From Streptomyces sp. NRRL S-31 (GTDB lineage: Bacteria; Actinomycetota; Actinomycetes; Streptomycetales; Streptomycetaceae): a stretch of DNA of 64,000 nt. A program made the position numbers and the translations under genes. A model generated the notes under the pieces. It was given only the letters and a program-made list of their open reading frames with translations, made no database searches and had not been told where the DNA came from. The stretch spans positions 1 to 64,000 of the forward strand of contig NZ_JOCB01000005.1 of NCBI RefSeq assembly GCF_000718775.1, given 5' to 3'. Positions 58,490-64,000 of this stretch are shown here, piece by piece (positions within the stretch are counted from its first letter, which is position 1; each line of letters opens with the position of its first letter).

Positions 58490-58593
58490 CGCCGCTGCCG
58501 CCCTCGCCTCACTGCTCGCAGTTCCCCTGCCCGCCGTCGCACCGCCCGCCACTCGTCCGGCCGGGGCCCGTCCGGTCTGCCACGATCAGACAC

Positions 58594-58971
58594 ATGATGA
58601 ATTTCCTAGTCAAGACGATCGTCAACGCGGGCGCGCTGGCCGTCGCGGTGTGGCTCCTCGACAAGATCACCCTGACCGGTCACAGCACGGCCGCGAAGGC
58701 CGGCACGCTGATCGTCGTCGCGTTGATCTTCGGCTTGGTGAACTGGCTGGTCAAGCCGATCGTTAAGGTGCTCACCTTCCCGCTCTTCATCCTGACCCTG
58801 GGCTTGATCACCCTGGTCGTGAACGCGCTGATGCTGCTGCTGACCTCCTGGGTGTGCGGCAAGCTCGACCTGAGCTTCCACGTGGAGGGCTTCTGGACGG
58901 CCGTCCTCGGCGGTCTGATCATCTCGGTCGTCTCCTGGGCGCTGCACGTCGTCCTGCCCGACGAGGACTGA
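58594..58971 (+). CDS. Phage-holin-family (GtrA/holin-like) four-helix membrane protein
   Basis: This 125-aa integral protein has four hydrophobic helices (MMNFLVKTIVNAGALAVAVWLL, LIVVALIFGLVNWLVKPIV, LFILTLGLITLVVNALMLLL, VLGGLIISVVSWALHVVL). It fits the holin-like/phage-holin family 4 group found as housekeeping genes in actinomycetes. It lies seven bases before the LMW-PTP gene, suggesting co-transcription. Confidence 0.8.
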   Translation: MMNFLVKTIVNAGALAVAVWLLDKITLTGHSTAAKAGTLIVVALIFGLVNWLVKPIVKVLTFPLFILTLGLITLVVNALMLLLTSWVCGKLDLSFHVEGFWTAVLGGLIISVVSWALHVVLPDED

Positions 58972-58978
58972 GCGCGCC

Positions 58979-59470
58979 ATGACCTACCGCGTCTGCTTCG
59001 TGTGCACCGGCAACATCTGCCGCTCCCCGATGGCCGAATCCGTCTTCCGCGCGCGCCTGGCCGAGGCCGGTCTGGCGGACCTGGTGACGGCCGACAGCGC
59101 CGGTACCGACGGCTGGCACGAGGGCGAGCCGGCCGACCCGCGCACCGTCTCGGTGCTGGAGGAGCACGGCTACGACAGCGCGCACATCGCCCGCCGGTTC
59201 CTGCCGTCGTGGTTCGCCCGCCTCGACCTCGTGATCGCCCTCGACGCCGGTCATCTGCGGGCCCTGCGGCGGCTCGCACCCACCGAGGAGGACGCGCGCA
59301 AGGTCCGTCTGCTCCGCTCCTACGACCCCGCCGCCGGTGACGACCTCGACGTCCCCGACCCGTACTACGGGGGCCGGGACGGCTTCGAGGAGTGCCTTGA
59401 GATGGTGGAGGGGGCGAGCGCCGGTCTGCTCACCGCCGTACGGAACGAACTGGAGGAACGGGCAGCATGA
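58979..59470 (+). CDS. ptpA: Low-molecular-weight protein tyrosine phosphatase
   Basis: This 163-aa enzyme has the phosphatase loop VCTGNICRSPMAES (Cys-x5-Arg) and the catalytic Asp in DVPDPYYGG. It dephosphorylates tyrosine; in Streptomyces PtpA influences secondary metabolism. Its end overlaps the next gene's ATG by four bases. Confidence 0.92.
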   Translation: MTYRVCFVCTGNICRSPMAESVFRARLAEAGLADLVTADSAGTDGWHEGEPADPRTVSVLEEHGYDSAHIARRFLPSWFARLDLVIALDAGHLRALRRLAPTEEDARKVRLLRSYDPAAGDDLDVPDPYYGGRDGFEECLEMVEGASAGLLTAVRNELEERAA

Positions 59471-60615
59471 GCGATGGCACGAAGGACGAGGACCGTACCG
59501 GTGACGGCACGCGCGCGGTACGGGCCGGGCTGCCCGAGCCCGTCAAGCACGAGCCGACCCTGCCCGGACCGGTGTTCGCGGCCCACTTCCACCTGCCCGG
59601 CGAGGTGACGGGGCCGTACCTGTACGGGCGTGACGACAATCCGACCTGGACGCTGCTGGAGCGGGCCATCGGCGAGCTGGAGGCGCCCGGACGGGAGGAC
59701 GTCGAGACACTGGTCTTCGCCTCCGGCATGGCGGCGATCTCCTCCGTGCTGTTCTCGCAGCTGCGGGCCGGGGACGCGGTCGTGCTGCCGTCCGACGGCT
59801 ATCAGGTGCTGCCGCTGGTCGGGGCCCAGCTGGAGGCCTACGGCATCGAGGTGCGCACCGCACCGACCGGCGGCGACGCACAGCTGGAGCTGCTCGACGG
59901 GGCGCGGCTGCTGTGGATCGAGTCCCCGTCGAACCCGGGGCTCGACGTCTGCGACATCCGGCGTCTCGCGGAGGCGGCACACGCGTGTGGCGCGCTGGTC
60001 GCCGTCGACAACACCCTCGCCACCCCGCTCGGGCAGCGTCCGCTGGAACTGGGTGCCGACTTCTCCGTGGCCAGCGGCACCAAGCAGCTGACCGGGCATG
60101 GCGATGTCCTGCTCGGCTACGTCGCCGGCCGGGACACCGGGGCGATGGCCGCCGTGCGCCGCTGGCGCAAGATCGTCGGTGCGATCTCCGGACCCATGGA
60201 GTCCTGGCTCGCGCACCGGTCCATCGCCACGCTCCAGCTGCGCGTCGACCGGCAGAACGCGACGGCTCGCACGGTCGCGGAGGCGCTGCGGCAGCGGCCC
60301 GAGGTCGCCGATCTGCGCTATCCGGGGCTGCCCGACGACCCCTCGCACAAGGTCGCGGAGCGGCAGATGCGCCGCTTCGGCTGCGTGGTGTCCTTCACGC
60401 TGCCCACGCGCGCGCGTGCCGAGCGTTTCCTCGAGGCGCTGCGCCTGGTGGAGGACGCGACGAGCTTCGGCGGGGTGCGGTCCACGGCCGAACGCCGCCG
60501 CCGCTGGGGCGGGGACGACGTCCCGGAGGGATTCATCCGCCTCTCCGTCGGCGCGGAGGACCCGGAAGATCTCGTAGCCGACATCCTGCGCGCGCTGGAC
60601 GAGTCCGCCGACTAG
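59467..60615 (+). CDS. Cystathionine gamma-lyase/synthase-like PLP enzyme
   Basis: This 382-aa fold-I PLP enzyme has the Lys of the cofactor in SVASGTKQLTGHGD and family segments (FASGMAAISSVLFS, LLWIESPSNPGLDV, VDNTLATPLGQRPL). Members act in transsulfuration or methionine gamma-elimination; substrates cannot be told from sequence. It begins inside the ptpA stop (ATGA), so the pair is coupled, and is followed by a strong terminator at 60770. Confidence 0.88.
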   Translation: MSDGTKDEDRTGDGTRAVRAGLPEPVKHEPTLPGPVFAAHFHLPGEVTGPYLYGRDDNPTWTLLERAIGELEAPGREDVETLVFASGMAAISSVLFSQLRAGDAVVLPSDGYQVLPLVGAQLEAYGIEVRTAPTGGDAQLELLDGARLLWIESPSNPGLDVCDIRRLAEAAHACGALVAVDNTLATPLGQRPLELGADFSVASGTKQLTGHGDVLLGYVAGRDTGAMAAVRRWRKIVGAISGPMESWLAHRSIATLQLRVDRQNATARTVAEALRQRPEVADLRYPGLPDDPSHKVAERQMRRFGCVVSFTLPTRARAERFLEALRLVEDATSFGGVRSTAERRRRWGGDDVPEGFIRLSVGAEDPEDLVADILRALDESAD

Positions 60616-60769
60616 GCGTTCGCACGCTCGTCCTCGTCGCCATCGCCGTCGCCGTCGCCAGAACGGTCCGAGCCTCCCCCCTCGTGGCTCGGACCGCCTG
60701 CGGCTTTCGCATGCGAAAGGCCGTACGCACAAGGTTAGTTGACTCTGCGTCAGTGTCCAATCACTGTAA

Positions 60770-60797
60770 CGACAGAAACCTGTCGACAATATTTTTT
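60770..60797 (+). terminator. Intrinsic terminator with U-tract
   Basis: CGACAG-AAAC-CTGTCG hairpin followed by ACAATATTTTTT. A run of six T is rare in Streptomyces, so this is a clear rho-independent terminator. Confidence 0.85.
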
Positions 60798-60909
60798 GGC
60801 CGGCGGCCGAGAGCGGGCCGGCCGACGGGCCCTCGTCGCGGAGGCTGAACCTGGCCGCCCCTCCGAGTCGGGGTGCACGCACTGCGGTCGGGTCGTGGCG
60901 CTTTGCGAT

Positions 60910-60923
60910 GTTTCACGTGGAAC
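60910..60923. promoter_or_regulatory. parS-like site before the Nudix gene
   Basis: GTTTCACGTGGAAC is one base from consensus, 21 bp before the Nudix ATG. Confidence 0.75.
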
Positions 60924-60944
60924 CAACCGGGCCACATTTCTCCC

Positions 60945-61427
60945 ATGACCGTCCGACCCGTGGTCAAGCGCACCGCCCGTGCCGTTCTCCTGGACGGTGA
61001 CGACCTGATCCTGATCAAGCGCACCAAGCCCGGCGTCGATCCCTACTGGGTCACCCCCGGTGGCGGGGTCGAGCCCGGCGACTCGACCGTCGTGGACGCC
61101 CTGCACCGGGAGGTGTACGAGGAACTGGGCGCCAAGATCACTGACGTGGTGCCGTGCTTCGTGGACACCGTGGAGCACATCGGCGAGGACGGTGGTGCCA
61201 CCGGCGTGAAGGTGCAGCACTTCTTCGTCTGCCGACTGGAATCCATGGACCCGGCCCTGCGCCACGGTCCGGAAGTGGAAGAGCCCACCGGTGAGTACGA
61301 GATCGTCCGCGTCCCGTTCACCCGTGTCGGCATCGCCTGCGTCCACCTCGTTCCGCTCTCCCTGCGCCACTACCTGGACGGGAACATCGAGGGAGTACGC
61401 GCCATGCACGCCCCTGACCTGGGCTGA
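60945..61427 (+). CDS. Nudix hydrolase
   Basis: This 160-aa protein has a Nudix box as GGVEPGDSTVVDALHREVYEELGAKI-type sequence in two halves (GGGVEPGDS, then REVYEELGAKI). The REVYEELG core is intact, but the first Glu position reads Ser. Nudix enzymes cleave nucleoside diphosphates linked to other groups; here the substrate is unknown. ATG 60945 has no strong ribosome site, but homology begins there. Confidence 0.85.
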   Translation: MTVRPVVKRTARAVLLDGDDLILIKRTKPGVDPYWVTPGGGVEPGDSTVVDALHREVYEELGAKITDVVPCFVDTVEHIGEDGGATGVKVQHFFVCRLESMDPALRHGPEVEEPTGEYEIVRVPFTRVGIACVHLVPLSLRHYLDGNIEGVRAMHAPDLG

Positions 61428-61451
61428 GCGCGATCGCCCGTACCGACGGGG

Positions 61452-62084
61452 CTACCGCGCCGGCCCGACCAGCTCATATGCCTCCCACAGATCCCGTCCC
61501 GTGTAGGAGTGAGTCGCCAGACGCGTCAGACGGGCATCGGCGTTGACCGCCACGGACACCGGCACGACGGCGAACAGCTCCTGGTCCGAAGACGAGTCGC
61601 CGTACGCCACGCAGTCCGCTCGCGCCACGCCGAACTCCACGCACAACCGTTCCGCGATGGTCACCTTGGCCGCGGCGTTGAGTGCTCCGGTCGGGTCGAT
61701 GGGCTCGGTGAACGGCACGGCCGGGAAACGGGAGCCGTGCGCCGCGTGGGCACCCCAGTCGAGAAGGCGCTCCACGAAGAAGGAGGGTGACAGGGACACC
61801 ACCGCGCAGTATTCACCCGCGCTCCTGATCTCCGCCCAGACCTCGCGGATCCGGGCCAGCCACGGAGCCGCCTCGAACGCGGCCCGGGCATGAGCCTCGG
61901 TGAGGCCGGCCCACAGCTCGTACACCTGTGCCGCGTACTCCGGCGGCCCGATCCGCCCCTCCGCGATCGCCCGGTCCAGCGCCACCGTCTCGGTCTCCAG
62001 GCCCAGCTGGCGGGAAATCTCCACGGGAGCGGTGGTGCCGTGCAGCAGTGTGCCGTCGAGATCGAAGAGGTGAAGTCTTGTCAT
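61452..62084 (-). CDS. HAD-IB family hydrolase (SerB-like phosphatase)
   Basis: This 210-aa protein has HAD motif I HLFDLDGTLLHG, motif II VVSLSPSFFVERLL, and motif IV YGDSSSDQELF. The small helical cap fits the HAD-IB group that includes phosphoserine phosphatase. Substrate is unclear. It is convergent with the Nudix gene and divergent from the GNAT gene; a parS site lies in between. ATG 62084 is used. Confidence 0.85.
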   Translation of the reverse strand: MTRLHLFDLDGTLLHGTTAPVEISRQLGLETETVALDRAIAEGRIGPPEYAAQVYELWAGLTEAHARAAFEAAPWLARIREVWAEIRSAGEYCAVVSLSPSFFVERLLDWGAHAAHGSRFPAVPFTEPIDPTGALNAAAKVTIAERLCVEFGVARADCVAYGDSSSDQELFAVVPVSVAVNADARLTRLATHSYTGRDLWEAYELVGPAR

Positions 62085-62126
62085 GGCCCTGAGGTTAGCG
62101 ATTCGGCCGGTGGGCCGACTCCCGAT

Positions 62127-62140
62127 GTTCCACGTGAAAC
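62127..62140. promoter_or_regulatory. parS-like site between HAD and GNAT genes
   Basis: GTTCCACGTGAAAC, one base from consensus, flanked by GAT and ATC, extending the palindrome. Confidence 0.75.
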
Positions 62141-62246
62141 ATCGGTGGCCAAGAGTGGTGCACAGAGTCAGGAGATGACCAAAAGCACGTGCGTCCGTGT
62201 CGAAACGGGTGGACGACAGGGGCATCGTTCGGACAGCCTGACCTGC

Positions 62247-63113
62247 GTGCCGACTCCTTCCCTCGCCGCTCTGCCCATCCGCCGCCTGACACTTCGCGAT
62301 CTCGCCGCCTGTGCCGACCTGTCCGAAGACCGGGGGTGGCCACGCGAGGAACACAAGTGGGGCTTCCTCCTCACAGCCGGGAAGGGGTTCGGCATCGACG
62401 ACCCCGAGGGTGGCCTCGTCGCCGCGTGCGTGGTCACGGAGTACGGGGCGTGGGGACGGCCGGATCTCGCCGCCGTCGGCATGGTCCTCGTGGCCGGACG
62501 TCATGGCCGTCAGGGCGTGGGCCGCCGCCTGATGCGGCATGTCGTGTCGTCCATGGGGACCACTCCGCTGACCCTGCACGCCACACCGCACGGTCGTCCG
62601 CTCTACGAGGAGCTGGGCTTCAAGGTGACGGGCCGGGCCGAGATGCTGAGGGGCCGCTTCACTCCCGGCGGCCCGGAGTCCGGTCCCGCCACCCGCGCCG
62701 CCACCGCGGAGGACATCCCGGCGATCGTGCGGCTCGACGAGGAAGTGTTCGGCACCGACCGCACACCTCTCATCACCCGGTTGCCTGCCTTCGCCGACCA
62801 GCTGCGGGTCGCCGAGGAGGACGGTCGGCTCATCGGTTACACGGCGGCTTGGCCGAACATGGACACCCATGTCGTCGGCCCGCTGATCGCCCGGGACACC
62901 GAAACCGCCAAGGCACTCATCGTTTCGCTCGCGGCGCATACCGAGCGTCCCCTGCGCACCGACATCGACGTGCGTCACGAAGAGCTGCTGACCTGGGCTA
63001 AGGAACGGGGGCTGGCCTCCGTGGCCTTCAACTCGGTGATGACCTACGGCATCGCGGATCTGCCGGGGGACTGGACCCGGCGGTTCGCACCGCTGACGGT
63101 CGCCGCGGGCTGA
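62247..63113 (+). CDS. Tandem GNAT acetyltransferase
   Basis: This 288-aa protein has two GNAT modules. The first (~1-145) has the acetyl-CoA loop GRHGRQGVGRRLM; the second (~150-270) looks more degenerate (IARDTETAKALIVSL). GTG 62247 (VPTPSLAALPIRRLTLRDL) is preferred, as the upstream ATG 62175 sits directly on its GGAG. Acceptor substrate is unknown. A parS-like site lies 107 bp upstream. Confidence 0.82.
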   Translation: MPTPSLAALPIRRLTLRDLAACADLSEDRGWPREEHKWGFLLTAGKGFGIDDPEGGLVAACVVTEYGAWGRPDLAAVGMVLVAGRHGRQGVGRRLMRHVVSSMGTTPLTLHATPHGRPLYEELGFKVTGRAEMLRGRFTPGGPESGPATRAATAEDIPAIVRLDEEVFGTDRTPLITRLPAFADQLRVAEEDGRLIGYTAAWPNMDTHVVGPLIARDTETAKALIVSLAAHTERPLRTDIDVRHEELLTWAKERGLASVAFNSVMTYGIADLPGDWTRRFAPLTVAAG

Positions 63114-63174
63114 CCCCGCGGGACGCGACCGGCCCCGCCGCCGGGAGCGGCGGGGCCCAGGCCCGGTGACCGGC

Positions 63175-63594
63175 TCAGGCGAGTGCCTGTACGGCCGCGG
63201 TGGCGAAGCCGTGGTCCTGCTCCGGCGCGCCGCCGCCGACACCGACCGCACCGATCAGCCGGCCGCCCCGGTGGACCGGAACACCGCCCGCGATGAACAG
63301 CAGGGGCCGGTCGAGGGCCGTGGGCAGGGTGTGGAAGAGACCGCCGGGCTGGACGGCCTCGACGAGGTCGGCAGTGGGCGCGTTCAGCTGGAGGGCCGTG
63401 TACGCCTTGCGGGTGCTGGTCTCACCGGAGATCAGGACGGCCCGGTCGTCCCGGCGGAAGGCGAGCAGGTGGCCGCCGGCGTCCAGGACGGTGACGCTGA
63501 CGGTGACTCCGGCCTCCTCGGCCGCCTGGCGAGCCGTGGCGACGAGCAGTTCGGCGTCCTCGGTGGTGAGCGGGGTGACGGCGGTGGTACTCAT
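63175..63594 (-). CDS. GlcG/HbpS-type heme-binding family protein (DUF336)
   Basis: This 139-aa protein has the DUF336 pattern (LLVATARQAAEEAGVTVSVTVLDAGG, FRRDDRA, TSTRKAYTALQL, GGVPVHRGGRLIGAVGVGGG). Family members include HbpS, an extracellular heme sensor partner in Streptomyces, and GlcG of glycolate genes. It lacks a signal peptide, so it is more GlcG-like. It lies downstream of an MFS gene across a hairpin. Confidence 0.85.
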   Translation of the reverse strand: MSTTAVTPLTTEDAELLVATARQAAEEAGVTVSVTVLDAGGHLLAFRRDDRAVLISGETSTRKAYTALQLNAPTADLVEAVQPGGLFHTLPTALDRPLLFIAGGVPVHRGGRLIGAVGVGGGAPEQDHGFATAAVQALA

Positions 63595-63632
63595 GGAGGT
63601 GTCTCCTTGGATGGTGCTGTGGTGGATGGCTG

Positions 63633-63659
63633 CCGTACCGGGGAAGCGTCCCGGTACGG
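63633..63659 (-). terminator. Hairpin between MFS and GlcG-like genes
   Basis: CCGTACCGGG and CCCGGTACGG, 10-bp perfect stem with a 7-nt loop. It separates the two leftward genes. Confidence 0.65.
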
Positions 63660-63704
63660 ACGTCTGGGGGGTACGGGTGGTGAGTCGTCCGGGGGACGGG
63701 CGGC

Positions 63705-64000
63705 TCAGTGGTGGACGGCCGTCCGCCGGTCCGCCGGCGTCCCGGAGGTGGCCACGGCGCTGAGCTCACCGTCACGGCGTTCCAGGGCGGCGGAGACGAA
63801 GGCGAGGACCAGTGCCGCCGCGGCGAGGGCGGCGCCCACCCAGTTGGGGGCGGTGTAGCCGAAGCCGGCCGCGATCACGAGACCGCCGAGCCAGGCGGAC
63901 AGGGCGTTGCCCAGGTTGAAGGCTCCGATGTTCACGGCCGAGGCCAGCGTCGGAGCACCGTGCGCCTGGTCGAGGACGCGCTTCTGGAGCGGCGGCACGG
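63705..64000 (-). CDS. MFS transporter, C-terminal end (rest outside window)
   Basis: The final ~98 codons of an AraJ/YdhP-like MFS protein: VNIGAFNLGNALSAWLGGLVI, then two helices and a short charged tail. The frame runs to the right edge with no start that would explain the missing helices, so the gene continues beyond the window. Confidence 0.85.
   Translation of the reverse strand, partial: VPPLQKRVLDQAHGAPTLASAVNIGAFNLGNALSAWLGGLVIAAGFGYTAPNWVGAALAAAALVLAFVSAALERRDGELSAVATSGTPADRRTAVHH

Larger units (their letters stand above)
60616..60944. other. Intergenic region with palindrome, terminator and parS site
   Basis: The 329-bp gap has no protein gene. It holds TTGACT (60739), the inverted repeat CAGTG-TCCAAT-CACTG (60751-60766), an intrinsic terminator (60770) and a parS-like site before the Nudix gene. 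A short transcript between the TTGACT and terminator is imaginable, but too small to be certain. Confidence 0.5.

Noticed and set aside
58594..58971. Holin-like gene as prophage remnant
   Set aside because: No other phage genes nearby; the family is a common housekeeping membrane protein in actinomycetes.

Overview
The window is chromosomal DNA from a Streptomyces. It has very high GC, many GTG/TTG starts and translationally coupled GTGA/ATGA overlaps. Sporulation genes ssgA and ssgR are present, and gene order as I recall it matches the central chromosome of S. coelicolor/S. lividans (roughly SCO3917 to SCO4009, running right to left). ParB-binding parS sites get denser toward the right end and DnaA-box clusters occur in two intergenic regions, so oriC should lie beyond the right edge. 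I see no prophage, CRISPR array, intact insertion sequence or secondary-metabolite cluster.

Left part (1-18 kb): the end of a receiver-domain protein; a TetR repressor and divergent multidrug MFS pump with two palindromic operators; an ECF sigma factor between decayed lipid-metabolism genes (an acyl-CoA ligase missing its C-terminal subdomain, and a MaoC dehydratase fused out of frame to the remains of a lipid-transfer thiolase); a PrimPol-type protein; a SigB-family sigma factor; a RidA protein; tRNA-Ser(TGA); an HtrA protease; a glycerophosphodiesterase; an anti-sigma-type ATPase with a five-residue-repeat tail; a SEC-C/DUF5926 protein; a candidate small RNA/terminator; a secreted protein; and a second PrimPol-like protein lacking the catalytic residues.

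Middle (18-40 kb): a GAF/PP2C protein with an altered metal site, aminopeptidase P and a second HATPase. Next comes a copper-handling operon (YcnI, Sco, PCuAC, CopC-CopD, Tat-exported DyP peroxidase DtpA), which in S. lividans delivers copper toward GlxA maturation. It is followed by pheA, a DnaA-box cluster, serS, a HAD phosphatase, two ABC-2 type exporters in one operon, an M24 peptidase coupled to an EphD-like hydrolase/SDR fusion, a luciferase-like oxidoreductase and another HAD phosphatase.

Right part (40-64 kb): the cytochrome bd operon cydA-cydB-cydDC behind a Rex operator, with a parS pair between cydDC and cydB; a decayed cyclophilin-fold gene; hisC; a LacI regulator; a metallophosphoesterase; thiC under a TPP riboswitch that carries a parS-like site in an inserted hairpin; a His-rich YibE/F protein; ssgA and ssgR; small membrane and cupin proteins; a low-molecular-weight tyrosine phosphatase coupled to a cystathionine gamma-lyase-like enzyme; Nudix, HAD and GNAT proteins; a GlcG/HbpS-like protein and a truncated MFS gene. 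The observations most worth following are the parS-in-riboswitch arrangement, the dead PrimPol and altered PP2C proteins near a SigB-family sigma, the DnaA-box clusters, and the deletion-born gene fusions at the left end.
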